NCBI GenBank assembly: GCA_037043235.1
Contig: JAWRVZ010000040.1
Coordinates: 1,118,501-1,182,500 of the forward strand
Origin: Rhodeus uyekii
Lineage: Eukaryota; Chordata; Actinopteri; Cypriniformes; Acheilognathidae
DNA length: 64,000 bases
Reading direction: 5' to 3'
The position numbers and the translations under genes are program-made. Of this stretch, positions 1 through 15,200 are shown in pieces (the first letter of the stretch is position 1; the number at the start of each line of letters is the position of its first letter). The notes beneath the pieces were generated by a model, which worked only from the letters and a program-made list of their open reading frames with translations, was not told the origin of the DNA and did not search any database.

Positions 1-821
1 AGAAAAAAAGAAAGTTTAACAGGTTTGGAATGACATGAAGGTGAGTAAATTACCATTTAAATTTTTGGTTGACTAACCAAAAAAAGACTAATCAGAGACT
101 AAAAGACTAAAAAAAGACTATCACTTACAAAAATCACTCTCAGTTCACTTGTAAAGCACACAACTACAAACAGTTTGCTAGCAAATTGAAGAATATATCG
201 ACTATGTAACTAATCTAAGGGCTTGCATCACCAAACACAAACATTGTTTCTTTACAAAAATAAACCTCTGCTTTCATGCTTGTTTCCTGAACACTACTCT
301 CATCAGTCATTGGTCAAACAGAGTTCCATCCCCAATTCAACCTACCAATGATTACTTATTTCCTCTCCTTATTAAGTAAGGGTAAGTATTTTAAGAACTC
401 TGACTGATCATGTGACAACTATATTTTAAAAAGATAAATAAAAACTTCAGCTTTAAAAAATGTCTTTCTACCTCAGCCTGGAACAGGTAATCCTTTAAAT
501 ACATCAAATTGTGTCTGGCACAGCACACAGAACTGTTTAATCAATTGTAAAGTCTTCCGTTGTGTAGTAATTCTCTATAAATGTATTCTTTGAATGATTC
601 CTTTTTTATTTTATAAAATATGAAGAGTTTTTTCTTCAAGTGTCTGTATCAGGCAGATTTAAAGGGAACAGCTAACCTCTGGGGCCCAGAGAAAGGCAGC
701 ACAAATAACTTAATACAACTCCTCGCCTTTTAAGAGCTTAGCTGGGTTTTTAGAGGAGAGGGCCCGTTCACAATCTCGTCTTTGTGTGAGGAGGGGGACA
801 GTTTGTCAAGTGGCCACTTAC
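1..821. other. farp2 intron 2 sequence
   Basis: AT-rich sequence downstream (minus strand) of the farp2 exon 2 donor. I saw no further exon, conserved ORF or clear repeat boundary here. Confidence 0.6.
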
Positions 822-3800
822 CCAGTTCATCTGCAGGTTCTGGAACTCCAGACCAAAATAATCGCTCTCAATGAGATTGATCCGTCTGAACACTTCATTG
901 AAAAGAGTTTGACCATCCGCTTTGGACTGCAAAAAAAGAGGGAAAACATGAAATTGAATTAATATATATATCTATCTCTTGTTTTCCATATATATACACA
1001 TACATACATACATATACCCCTGAGAGAGTGTATGTGTGGTGTGTAAAATTATCGATTTAATTGTGCGTTTTGATCACCACTAAATACCTAAATGTCATTC
1101 ATACAACATATTTCACTTGCAGTAGACTTGGTAAAACTTATAACTTATAAATTAAAATGATTTCCGTTAAAGCTATGTTAATAAATTTAGTACCGAAGTA
1201 GAATTACAAAAATAATACTATTTTAAAAGCGAAATTATTTTAGAAAATAAATAAATCCACCCCTATCCATTCACACTGGCTTTACAATAATATTAATATA
1301 ACACTGATTATTAATGTTACGAATAGCAGAATATTATACAATTTTAGTACCATTTCAGAAAGGAGACAAAATACAGCACCTACAACTTCCTAAATATAAA
1401 TGGCTAAAATCAAGCACAAATTCAGTTATTGCAATTAGATCAAATAAATCACACAATTTACACCTAGTTCCAAGTACAATGTTTTAGTCAATTTAAAATA
1501 ACAATCTTATACTTAAGACTTTTTTTATATGGAGTTGTGAGGAGTGAAATTTTTCTGTGGCAGCTGCATAGTCACTGGATATTTGAGGCTAATGGGTGTC
1601 AGTGTGAAATATCTGTGGGCTATCTGGGCTATTCTCCACAGCATGCAGCCAGGTCTAAACCAGACACAAGGCCGCAACACATTCAGTCTCTGAGATCAGC
1701 TGGACTGTCTGATGTAAACATACAGCTGTGAAAGGCTAGGAAAACATCTGAAGACATTTCAGAGCACACAGACATTTAAACCTTAAAGGAAAAAGGGTTT
1801 TCCCTGTAAATAGACTCAGGGGTTTGTCATTACAAAATGAAGGACTAATTACTATGTACGCAGAACACACTGCGCTTGGGTTTTGCTATTCGAGCCCATT
1901 ACTTTTTGGGAAAATTATACAGCAGACAGCTGTTTGCAATGTGAAATGTATTTTTAAAGACCATAAAAACAGCCGAATTGGGCCGGCCAGATTGTTACCC
2001 TCGAGTTCTTTGGTAAATTCAAAACTTGACTGATTCTTTCTTTCTTTAATACGGTTTCTTGTGTAAAGAATGTACTCTCAATGCCAACCAGTGCAGGTAA
2101 GCACCTTCCAAAAGGCTTCCTCTAAGCATGTAAAACAGAGCCAGTGCAAAGAGAAGACGGACCACTCGGAGAGAAATAATAGGAAATCATAATATTTGAT
2201 ATGGAAGCTGTGAATGAATTTGAAGCATCACCTTTCAGTTAAAAAGAAAAATCAAATGATTTTTTTGATGGAAACATTACTTATGGGTTAGAATGCACAC
2301 ATTAACTAGACTGGCCAAAATAGTTTTTAGTTGATGGGGGGTTTTTTTTAAAGCTTCCGATTTATGGTCAATTTGATTCTGATTTAGGATCAGTTCTCAA
2401 CTTCATTTGAATACATTTCAGCTATAAAATGTCCTTTAGAATCTTACATGCATATGAAAGAAACATATTGTCTATATTAATGCTATAAATTATTCAGTGC
2501 AAATGTAAAAACGTTTTTTTCTCCTTTTAAAACTATTCTTTGAAAGAACTGGCTCATAAATTCTTTATTCAATAAAAACAACTTTGGTAAAAATGTTTTC
2601 TTCCACCTTGGTCTGAAATTGATATAGGGGGCATTCAAGGGAACGTTTTAATTTGAAAAATTGATTATAAAATATATTATCAAAATGTAAACAGATGTGC
2701 CTTTTTCATTGAAGTTATATCAAAAGTGACTCTAAAAGAAATTTCCAACATTATAAAGATTTCTGTAACAAAATAAATGCTGTCATTTCTTTTCAAACAG
2801 TACTGAAGACAGTATGACAGTTTCCAACAAATCCATGAAACAAAGTGTTTCTGGAGAGACAAATTAACATAGAATGATTTCAGAAGGATCATGTGACAAT
2901 TCTATTTTTGAAGTACATTAAAATGCAAAAGTTATTAATAATATCTCCGTCTTTTGGTAGTTATATGAGTTCATTATGACCATCTACCACATTTTTTTTA
3001 AAAATGGACATTGCGCAAGGTTTCTGTGCAATTAATTTCCAGTTATTTTACCTTTTCAAAAACTGTCTGCTTGACATTGCAAAATGGAATTTATCTGATT
3101 ATCATAAACACACTGGATTATAAATCACAAAAAGAGATGAAAAAAGAGATACAAGCAAGCCTTCGCACAGGTTTTTGCTGTGATATATGAGAATAGATTT
3201 GAGATCCCATTACACTTAGAGACGCGGACGCTAGCTGTTCGAGCACTTGGAGCAGCTCACGCGCCTCACTCATTCACTTCAGGTGTTCGTCAACTTTCAT
3301 ACACTTCTTCTGCGAGTTTTCCTGTGGTGTATGTTATATACATTTATGGGGTAATTGCATATGATCTCCACTAGAGGGCCACCTTGGTTTTACAGCGGTG
3401 GTTACTGGGGGTGACGAGTGATTCACGAGTATTAAGCTGGGAGCAACACAAGTTATGAGTGTTAAATAATAATAAATATGAGATTGTTCAGACGCCTCCA
3501 CAAGCACAGCACCACAGCCGCGAATTTCATCTATGGACCGGTCTGCAAATTGGGGTTGGGGACCACTGTTTTAGAGGGCCAGAACGGATAATTTTTTCTT
3601 CTGTTATTTCTTATGGGAAAAAATGATTTGAGATACAAGCAACTCGAGTTATGAGCTCGGTCCTGGAGCGGATTATGGTCGTATCTTGTACCTATAGCAG
3701 CTTTTTTTTTAAAAGAGGTGGATAATCTACTAAGAAAATAAGATAAAAAAATGGTTGCCAATTGAACAAACCAGCACTTTCTGGTCAAAACGCACTACTG

Positions 3801-6800
3801 ACGTCCCAACGTGTCGTGTGAGGCGTCTCTTATGCTTGGGAGTAAATTCTACAGACTGTCAGATCACATCCTTCAGGAATAATTGGATTAAGTCTCTTTT
3901 CTGTAGCTTTCGCAAGCACCCTAAACTAAATGCTCAACAGAAAGCACAGCATAACAAAACGATGCAAAGGATCAACTCAGAAAGGAAATACCACCAGGAG
4001 CATATTTTCCATGCGTCATAACACAGTGCCAGCTGAACCCTCTAAGCACATCCACCAAGCAGGAGTTTCCCTGTTATAGTTGTAGTGTCAGTCGGGCGGG
4101 TTTATGGGTCAACATTGGCCTGGATTACTGAGTAGCAGATGTTCACAGTCTGGGGAATTTTTCTCGTATTCACCAAGCCAACTTGTTAGACTACATTGGC
4201 AACTACTAAGACAGTAATATGCGTGCTTTTTCATTCAGTCTGTCTGTGTACAGAATCTATGTGATCATGCGTTTAAGTGCTGTGTTGGGGCATGTTAAGA
4301 TCTCAGCAGGAGGCATCTCTTTCTCACACTCTAGGAAGCAGGTAGCAGCTTTTGCTATGTTGCAATGATTCCTGCCATACCTTGACACTAAATGATAAGA
4401 AATGTTGTAAATCATTAACCAAGTAAATGCATGACAATTACACGAATGAATCACAATGTGCAATAACCAGAGTACACAAAGCGAAAGAAGAACTCTTGGC
4501 TGGAGTCAAGACTCAGTTGGTTTCCTTAACACCAACCAGCAAACCATGACGAGGCCACGAAGAACATGTGGCAGGGGGATGATGACGGCAAATGCAGTAC
4601 ATTAACATATACAGTACATATTTATTCTATTATAAACTATTTTGAACTGGTTAAGTGAAGACCGAAGTGACGCGAGTAAAGATCCATTATAGTTTTCGGT
4701 GCTGAAGACCTGTGAAATGTTAAATGAGGAGGCTGTTGTTGTATAATTTATTGTACGATGTTAAAGACGCATTTACATGTTATTTTGACTGTTAAATACA
4801 AAATGAAAACCATTATTGTAATAATTTTACAATAAAGAGACATAACTGCTGCATACACTGATCTGTCAATGAAATACTTGATGACAAACTGTCTATTTCT
4901 TTATTTTTTTTATGATAACATCAACTACGAGTTCTCCAGTAACTCGGTATTGTTTTGACAAGTAACTGACTACACTGTAAACATCCAAGTTGACTGTACT
5001 TAACTTAAGGCAACATTTATTTTTTACAGTGTAGGAGAAATCAGTATTCGTGCAAATACATGGATATTTACTTGGTTATACTTGAACCATAACATGGTTC
5101 TATGCATCAGTCGTTGTACTAAAATAAATGTATTTATGCTCAATATTTGATTGGAAAAATCTGGCATACGTAACCAAAGAGAGGTCTGCCGTTTTCCCCT
5201 TTTTTTGTTAAACATTATAAGGGGGAATTTGTTTTTTTTATATGAAACATGGACATGCATTTTATGACATTAAACTATAAAAATCACAGTACTTTCCCTG
5301 ATATTCATCTTAAATTAAGCAAGTGTTGTGTACTTAATTTGTGGAAAGTTGATTGTATGAAATCAACTCAAATCACACATATAAAAAAGAAAAAGAAGCA
5401 GTCCCAGACAAAAAACATTTTTCTAAACGTAGTCTAATATGTACAGCCAACACATGACTGTATATATTAGATTACCCATTTGGTTCAATATTCAGCTCAA
5501 TAAAGAAGTAAATATCTCAGGAAATGTGCTGCAGATGGCTAAATTTTCTCAACTTTCGTTACTGTGGTAAGAGCGTACATGCCAAGAACAAAAAAGTAAT
5601 TGTACCCAACTCTAGTCTCAAATTCTTGACCGTGAACTCATTTAAGTGCAAAGATTAACACACTCCCTCACTCAATACACTCACTGTCACAGGCATCATC
5701 TAAATGCTTCAGGAATCTGACCCTTAAAATAAACAGGGTCAGGCCATTTCATTCAAATAATACACAAAATTATAAATTTGTTTCCTTATTGTATCAAACC
5801 AACTGGCTCCAGCAGGAGACCTGCGACCGCCACCTGTGGCAAATATTTTGGGCAGACAGCTGAACATAAAGAGTTTGTCAGCACTTAAAATGGGAGTTAA
5901 TAAGGATCAGAGTAGGGTTTAAATATACCTGGCATTACTGACCAACTGCTCTAGTGTGCTGAATCACCCAGATGGTTAAACGGCTTGCTAAAGCCTGCCT
6001 TATAAACCAAACTCCAAGAGTGAAGTTCAACAGTAATATACACGTTCAATACGCACAGTACAAAGCAACACATTATCTAATTGTTGACGTAATGAGATTG
6101 TCAAATCTAATCAAATATCTCGTGTACACGAGTTCCCTAGAGTAATTACGCTAATCCCTCTCTCTCTCTCTTCTAAACAAGTGCTAGTGTGATGTGTTTG
6201 ACTGTTGCGCTCGCAACTTTTTTTTTAGCATCTTGCGTATGACACAGCGGTCTAAAAATGCAGAGCTCAATTTAAAATGTTCAATTTCAAAAGGAAACAC
6301 TAGTATGCTTTTTTTATTTAATTACCGCTTCACTGACCTGCATTCCACATTTTTTCACATCATGTTTTATGTGAATGGTCACTAACATTGTAAACTTGTT
6401 TAAAGAAAAGTGGCATTCACAATTCATCAAGTAAGAATAATCTTTAAAGTAGTTTTAAATCATGCAATAATGCAAGCACTACTTAGTGGAATTTTGTTTT
6501 TATATGCTCAGATCACTTGCATGTGCATTGGTGACCACATAAACACAAGTTTGCACCGACACAATGCAAACAAAATTGATTCTGAACCCTCTATATTGCA
6601 TTGTATCAGTTTAGAACTACCATTGTTTAAATAAAACTAATATATTAAGTCTTTGGAAAGGCTCTGTAGTGAACTTGATCTGTGCTTGAGCAAATCCCCT
6701 GACTTGAGGTCAAAGCCAGCAATGGCCATCAACAGGGTCAAACCAACGAAAAGCTCAATCTGTCACGCTTCAACACCCTTAAATTATATCAGAGTGAGAG

Positions 6801-9125
6801 ATGGGAAAAGTTGTCATCTGAGTGGGGGGTGGCGGGGGCTTGAAGCAATCAATAGACGCTGGGCTCTAGCATTTTCTTCATGGCCAACTCTCTCAAAGCA
6901 GTCACTAATTTGTTTCACTAATTGCATCGTATGGTGGCTGTTAAGCAGACCAAATGAGTATGTGTGCAAGGATTCCTAGTGCTGACTGTCCTGATATGGT
7001 AGGTCGTACATCTTGTGACCTATTGTTTGAAAGATGTTTTGTCATTGTTGCTATGCTGCACAAGATAAAGCAAATCAACTGTGAATTTGTGATAATCAAA
7101 ACGGACTATTCTAAGATTATCAGCACTGCCCCCATAGCTGATTAGCAGAAGCATTTAATCTTAGTAAATGTATGTTTAATTTCAGAATGTTTGTACATCA
7201 AATATTATCATTCAAATGTTTTTGCTTTCAAATAGTGTTTGCATAATACTAAAGTACAGTGGAACCTACTTATCTCGACCTGTTATGTCGACGTTTTTGA
7301 AGTGGAAACGCCAAACTCCCTATTTGTCTTAGCATTTTCTTATTGGTTATGTCGATTCTTTTATGTTGCCGAACCCTGATATCTTGAGCACAAACGAGGG
7401 ACAAAGTCGCCACTTCACATCGGTTATCTCGATAGCTGACTAATGATAGTACCGAGTTCACTGCGCATGCGATGAGTTCGCATTGCACGTGCATCAGTCT
7501 GTATAGTCGCTCACTCCAATGACGCGTCACTCACTCTAGCGGCACAGTGCTGTCCAGCCTACAGATGCCATCTTGGAAGAGGAGGCGCAAGAGTTAACAT
7601 CACTGTCCAGGAATTCCCAGATTACATTGACATCGACAGAGACATTGTTACTGATAGAAGCATTTGTTTTCAAGCAGACCGTTAAAAGCAAAAAGCAACA
7701 AAGCATTTTAGACTTTGTAAAAAAAACATAATAACCGTGTGTACAATAATATTCAGAACTGTGTCAGAGCGAAATGACTGTTATGAGCGAATGTGTTTAT
7801 GTGTGTTGTGACCGTTTACTCTGTGAGTGAAATTGTGTTTGCAATGTTGGAGACTATAATTAAAGGTTTGTATCGAGAATCTCAGATGTTTTTTATTGTA
7901 TACTGGTAAATCTCTGCTGTTAGTTGGTGCACATATGCCTTTTGTTGTTAGCAAACATATACAGTGTATGTACATTTTCATAGCATGCCAATCGCTTCAT
8001 CAAACAAATCGCCATATTCGCTGTTGGTTATCTCAACGCTTTTTTGCAACCCCCGAGGCGTCAACATAACCGGGTTCCACTGTAGTTAGTATTATGCAAA
8101 TACACACGATGGGTTTTAAAATACTCTTAGTACTGTACAGGACAAAAAAAAGTTAATTTATTTGTCAGTTGAAGTAACTAAAGTACTTCAAGAACTGAAG
8201 TAACATGGGTATGGACATTTTGTCACAACAAAATTTCCTTGTGTTCAATACACACAAAGAGACTTAACATTTATGTAGTTTTAACAAAAATAAAGTTAAC
8301 AACTAATTGGGCAGTGGATCTCTATTTCCCAGCATGCTTTGCAAGCGACTGCATTAGGAGAGTTAAATTTATGGATTAAGTGCTATTTGATGTATCTTAT
8401 GGAAAAGTATTTGTCTCACGGGCCACATTGGTTTCTTAAAATTGACAAAGGGGCCGGGTGAGTGTGGTTGTTGACGCGATTGTTGACGGGGGCGCGCCTA
8501 CTCTCCACCACAGCGTCAGCACCACTGCCGCTTGCAGCCGCGAACGAATGACGTCACAGGGAAATGTAAAATGAAGGAGGTTTAATACAAGTTCGGCGTG
8601 CCGGATTAAAAAGCCCAACGGGCCGTAATTTACCCACCCCTGTACTACAGTAAAGTCATTGACCTAATATAACTACATTTTGTTGCCCCAACTAAACGGT
8701 TTTAATTTGAATGAAAAAAAAAATGTGTAAAAGCATTCTTCACTTACTCAAATAAAGGCAATGAATTAAATGCGCCTAGAAATACTGGTATGATGTAGAA
8801 ATACAAAAACATTAAAATACATAGAATAATAGCAATATTGTGATAATTTGAAACATTTTCATTAAAATGTCAACTCTCTTCTGGTGATCTTCTCACTGGT
8901 GGTGTACCGGTACACCAATCATTTAATCCACTTAAACCCGGTCTTTTTTTAGATAATCAAGAAAAGATCTGTTGCTACTTCCGCTTACAAATGACTAACT
9001 TATATTGAGTGTTAGATAATGGTATTGGCAAAAGTAATCTAAATGTAAACAGAGGAAATAAGCACGCATGATGAAATAAGCCAATATTGACTAAAGAAAA
9101 ACTGTCCGATAAACAGATGGCACTG

Positions 9126-9162
<37 letters not shown>

Positions 9163-9177
9163 TAGAGAGAGAGAGAT

Positions 9178-9254
<77 letters not shown>

Positions 9255-12200
9255 ATCCCTAGCATTCCACCATTTTTTATTTAATAGTTTTAGTATTAGA
9301 CCTTTAGACGAAGACCACATGAATCTCAAATTAATCAACCATCCTGAAAAAAATATCAGTAGACCAAATATAGTTTAAAAAAAAGCCAATTGACTCAAGT
9401 GTTGTTTTAAACAATACTTCAGGCAACAATGAAAAAAAAGAAAAGGGATATTACAGCAACAAAACTGAATCTTAAAAAGTGACTTTTACCCTTATTATTG
9501 AGGATTCTCAATTTAAAGTTGTCTGACATGTCTAGAATCCCTGAAGTAGGAAAAAAAAAATTCTACAGGTCTTTGAAGTTTCAAGAATTGTCCAAAGGCT
9601 GGACTAAGGTTGTGCTGCTTAATCTATTGCAAGACCAGTAGACAACACACCAGTAGTACAACCAACACAATCCGACCCAATATACAACTGCCTACCCCCC
9701 CCCCCCCCCCCCCCCACCACAACCACCACCTCCCACTCACCCCTCTTTAGCCTGTCAACCAAACTATTTATGAGCTTGTTTGCTCATGCTGGACAAGTCC
9801 TGCTCCACTCCCTCCTCCAAAATCCCATCAGCCAGCCCCTCTGTCTCCACTGTTCCGCATTCTCAATGATCGAAGCAGCCCCCTCACTGCCCTAACCTCT
9901 CCACAAAGACTCATCTGTGACTCATACAAAACAAAACGCATTCATATATAGTCATTAAAACACACACACATTTGCATCGCTCTGCAGGTCTGTCAAACAC
10001 AAAGCAGGGAGTGAATGAGTGCTTTTTTCCCTCTGTTGTTACAAGTTGAATAAAAAGGCCCAGTGTTCCTAAGCTTCCTGGAGCTATGAGGTGTGGGCGG
10101 ACCCCCAAGTCTACTGACCAATGCCATTGAACCCTCTCTTTGTAGAGCCTCCCATTTACCTGGTGTAACTGCTGCTCCCTCACTGTCAGTTGCAGTTGTT
10201 TGAAGTCTGAAAGCACATTCAAAAATGGCTCCAACATTAACAAAGGAAAGAATCTGGGTACAACGTCTACATAAACACAGAGGGAATGTCTACTTTGGGC
10301 TTCTGCAAAGTCTTACACAACACACATCGTTTTATTAGAAAGAAAAACATAAACATTATTAGGAAGGAATTTTGCCAATAAGGATTAAAGTTGGCACAGG
10401 GAGCCGGCGTTCTACTTTCTGTTGTGCCATTAAAGTCATTGACGAACAGGAAATGTCTTTTAGTGTGACTGTTTCCAGGTCTGTGTAGGTTCAAAAACAG
10501 TTTCTGGCCACTGGACATTCTCAGCTTTTAAAAGACAGGCTGTTTTTTCAAGGCCTGAGCCAGTTCAAACATCCAATGCAGCAATTAGTGTCTATTTTTA
10601 CTTGAACATCAGTGGAGAGCAAACCCAAGATTGAATTACAAGTGTGTTAAGTCAGGGCAGATCACTTTTATGACTTACATGAATCATGCAGTAATGTTTA
10701 TCACAAGTTCTTGCAAATATTCACAAAGTGGATGATAAAAGGGTAAATGACAAAGAATGTGCACAATAAAAAAAAGGAAAGGAAGATCCTTTAAAATCTA
10801 GTTTAAAATGTGCCACATTCTTCATGTTTGTTTTGAAATGGTTTTATAAAAATGTTTTTTTTTTTAATTAACAGACCCATCAAGCAGAGCAGCACAATAT
10901 TTTTTGTTTAAAACAGAGATCACAATTTCCCCACAATTCTGAAAAGACAGCTAAACAAAACATGCAATTTACTCGGTTCTGACAAAAAATTTAATGTCCG
11001 CAGTCGATTTAAATATATTTCATTAATTAGATATTTTTATTGAATGATTCAATGGCTCACTCAAAGACTTCACTTGTTTCAGCACTCAATGAATCAGTGT
11101 TTTTTCTTAAATGAGTCTCTTGAATGATCCAGTGACAAACATTTCTAACAGTCACAGTTTGCCACCAACTGGTGTAAAAATATAGTTGGTACAATCTTTT
11201 TTTCCAGTGTCGATTTATTTTCTATGGGTGATTTTCTCTATTTTGATTTAGTAGGCAGTATTCATGTTCAAATCATTTATCCATACTTTTATCCCAGTAT
11301 TTACATGATCATTTAAATCATTTACATGTGAATGATGATATGTGGTTAAACTATTTGTGAACTATTGGTTTCATGTATACATGACAACTGCTCTCTTTGG
11401 GACAGTAACAGTGCAAATTTGAATGCTGTGATCGTAAGCTACTTGTCAAATTTAATTGACAGCTGAATTGTAGTCATTCAGGAATAAGATCGCATGGTTG
11501 TTTGAATTAAAGATTCCAATCTTTTGACAATTAATCATGCAGCTTAACTACCAATTTTTAAATAACCAATTAAAAAACGTTTAATAATTTATTTGAAATT
11601 CCTTCCACCTTGAATACATGTTTGTACACATATCACTTCACTTAAATCAAGATATAAAAATAAACTGCGTTTATGAAGGGTTGTTCATTCCATGGTCAAA
11701 TTAGGAGAAATTAACAGATTTTTGCATGGGTTCTCTAGAAAGCGTTTCCTATTTTATGCATAATTTAAAAGACGTTTCATTGGCTTTTCTTTAGAAAAAA
11801 AATAATATATATATATATTTGAGTAACAAATCTTGAAAACTTCTCTGATCTTATCTGAATAAAAATGTTAACTCATTCAAGAGGTATATTTAAAACGAAT
11901 TGCGTTCGTAATGTAGGTTTGGGGGAAAAAAACATAACAGAAAAAGTTGCAATTATAAATGTAACAATTTTATGAATCATCACCAAAACTCACAGCCTGG
12001 AGATAAGTTTGTAGAGTTGGATAAAAAGTATTTGTCCAGACAAAGAGGACATTATTACATGGCTGAGGTGTATTTATATCTGTTGCATAGTGTCATTGAG
12101 CAGATAAAGGGGACTCTCTATTCTCTCTCTCTCTCTCTGCAAGCAGCTGTGAATAGACCCTCTTTGGAGAGTATTTGGCAAGGGTCCTGGTCCTGGCACA

Positions 12201-15200
12201 GAGTCAGCTCAGTAAGAGAACTTGTGAGACATGCAACCAAACACACAACCTCTTCTGCCTCTCTTCAGGGCTGAAAGCAGGGGATCTTCTGAAATGCAGC
12301 TTGCTCTGGCCCTGGGTTGTGCGAGAGGACTCAGCAGTCTCCGTTTAATGTCGTTTATTTCTGCTGTTTCCCCCACTGAGGCCCATCTCTTCTGCAGATT
12401 CCTCAGAAGGTCACAGTAGAGCTTGAATGGCGTGCAGCGTGCGCTGGTCAAATTCCATGCAAATGTGCATGCGTGCATGTTCTGTCTTTGTTTCAAGCTC
12501 TGAGAAAACATGTGGCGAGCCAAATTATAAAAACCGATGTTCTAAGACGAGCCCACACGATCACAGCTGGCGGAGTCATTGCTATGACTACAGATTTAGG
12601 TCAGTGTCAGAGTTTTGTGTGCACTCAAATGGCTATGTATGTATATTTTATAACAAATACACATTACAAAGATCCTTTATCTAAAATTAAAATGAAATAA
12701 TAAAAAATAATAATAATAAAGTCAAATTTTCACACACACTGGAAATTGGTTTGTCCATGAATTTGACAGACAGCTAGAGTGATTATTTGGGAGCCTGTGT
12801 CGTCCCATGAGTGTGGATGGAACAGGAAGTTTAGGCTGTTGTAGCGACTTACTCATCATTTCCTATTGGGCTAGTGAACAAAAACACACTGACTGTCAGA
12901 CGTCTGGATCTCAAACCTGTTTATAATAGAAATGTCAAGGCAACAAATCATTCAGAATATGCACTGACAGACCAATTAACTGTAAGCTTAAAAAACAGCT
13001 GATTGACTATCCCCTGCGTCCAAACATACACATTTCCCTAGTGTGTAGTATGCAAAAACTTTGGTAGCATTTCAGAATATACAGTATTCATGATACGGTA
13101 GGTGAGCCAATGGACACTTTACTATCCCATTATGCAATGGGAGGTGAAGAGCCACAAAAATAAAAGAACAAAGTCAGCAGCTATTATTATTATTATCATT
13201 ATAAGTGCAAGTGCAACAGGTACCAATAAAGTTGTTACTTGCTATCATACTTCAACAACAGCCAAGTATATTATTTTTGTGGCTGTTATTAGCGTCACAC
13301 CAAAGTATAATAACAAAAAAATAATAATAATTATCTTCAACAGCTCTTCGCATACTCTACTAACCAATATCATTTCAGACACCGCTTGTCTATCCTACTT
13401 TATTCTCAACAGAAATCCATCATATAAAATTGACTATGATAATTTGAATACTACTATAACAGTTTGGGGACAAAAAGACTTTGTCAAAAAAAAAAAGTTT
13501 AATTAAAATTCCTTAAAAGTTTTAGCAAGGATGCATTGAATTGTTTAAAAGTGACAGCAAAGACATTATAAATGTTACAAAATACAAAGAAATGTTTCTT
13601 GAGCACACGATCTGCTTGATCATAAAAAATTACATTATCTGTATTTGATTGTTATAGTCAGGGATATTTAAATTATTAAGCATGTAACTAAAAGGATTAA
13701 GAGCTGTACATTTCCAGTAAAAACACCATCGTTCAGACAAATAAAGAAAATAGAGATGCACGATATATCGGCCACCATAATGGTATTGGCTGATAAATGC
13801 TACGTTATAATTTTATTGATATATTAAAGCCAATAAATGTGTTATTTCCAGATGTTCGCTATAGATTTGAACTGTGAATTGTGACTAGCAGTTAAATTTG
13901 CTCGTGCATGAGTTAATTAACGATGCAGGGTGCAGTAAAGCATAATTTCACTTATCCATGGCACAACCATTTTATTGTTTCTTTATATGTAGCCCAAGTA
14001 AAGTAGTCCAAAGAGTTTGCATTATTTAGGCATTTTATTTTATTTTTTGTTGAGCAATAGATTTTTTGGTAAAACTTTTCAATAAGGTCTCATTTGTTAA
14101 TGCATTAACTAACAGATCAATAACCACTGTTACTGTAAAATATTTGTGTTAATTCACACTGTATTATTGTTAACAGATGACACTTTGGATATAAAAAAAT
14201 GTCTCAGTTGATGTTTTTCCTCAACATTTTCTAAGATCAATAAATGCTGTAGAAGATTTTTTTTTTTGCTGGTTCATGTTAACTAATGCTCACAAAATGA
14301 AACCTTAAAGTAAAGTGTTACCGTTTATTTTGTTTTATTATAAAGAAAGTTGTCCATTGGAGTGTAAAATTAAAAGTTAAGGAATCTTACACTGGTTTAA
14401 ACTGGTCTACTGTATTGTGCGTTTTATTTATGTTAAGTATTTGGGATATGGCTGTTAAAGGTGAGCCTTTTGTTTTGTAATCAGGCTCTAGAGCCATCGG
14501 CCAATATAGTAGTCGTCAGCTTCCAAATACAAAAAGTAATATCGTATTGGCCAAAATGTTCACATCTGTGCATGCCTAGAAAATAAAGTGTCTGACTGGT
14601 GTACTTCAAACGTGTCAAAAATAGAATCACCACATTGCCATAAACACTTCTATGGTAGTGTGCAATTGATGATGGGAGCAATTTTGTTCTTTTTGTCCTT
14701 TCACAAGATCCAAAACCCCGATAAGGGAGAGAGAGAAAGAGAGAGAGAGCGAGAGAGAGAGAGAGAGTCAGCACTGGTGAGAAAATATTATCGCAATTTA
14801 TACAATATAGACAACTTTTACTGATCAAATATCAATCGGTCTCTACTGCATTTCATTTACACCTGCCAAACAGGCCTGAATATTCAAAATATGGCAACAA
14901 ATCCAAAAAATAAAGTTAAATACAACATCCACATAATCCAGCTATGGGGTCCATAAAGTCCATAAATACATTTTCCCTGATTTCAAAGTCGGAGAAAATT
15001 ATAACTGAAGCAGACGCTGTGGAGCAGAGAACAAACCCATATCCATAAATACATGCTGAGGCTGGGATTGCTGAAGGCCTTCAGCGTTTAGATGGCAGCA
15101 CAAATTACAAGCTGGCTATGCAGAGAAGCAGCTCACAGATGAGGAGAGCAGGTCAGTGGGTTTCCGGGTGAACTGGGAATGAGGTTAGAGTCAGAACAAA

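Noticed and set aside
8975..9338. Two overlapping minus-strand ORFs of about 100 aa rich in Ser/Leu/Ile/Tyr
   Set aside because: They are translations of the (GA)n/(AT)n microsatellite.
10158..10206. 47-nt exon-like block on the minus strand (acceptor CTTTCAG, reading DFKQLQLTVREQQLHQ, donor GTAAAT)
   Set aside because: It lies in farp2 intron 1, but both flanking coding exons join in phase 0 without it, and 47 nt would shift the frame. It may be chance or a rare alternative exon, and there is no support for a gene.
12209..12523. 104-aa minus-strand ORF over the less AT-rich island
   Set aside because: Overlapping ORFs on the other strand, no recognisable domain and no upstream signals; more likely a noncoding element.
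13102..13506. 134-aa plus-strand ORF with an isoleucine run
   Set aside because: Low-complexity AT-rich translation (AATAAT/ATTATT), no domain, no splice or promoter context.
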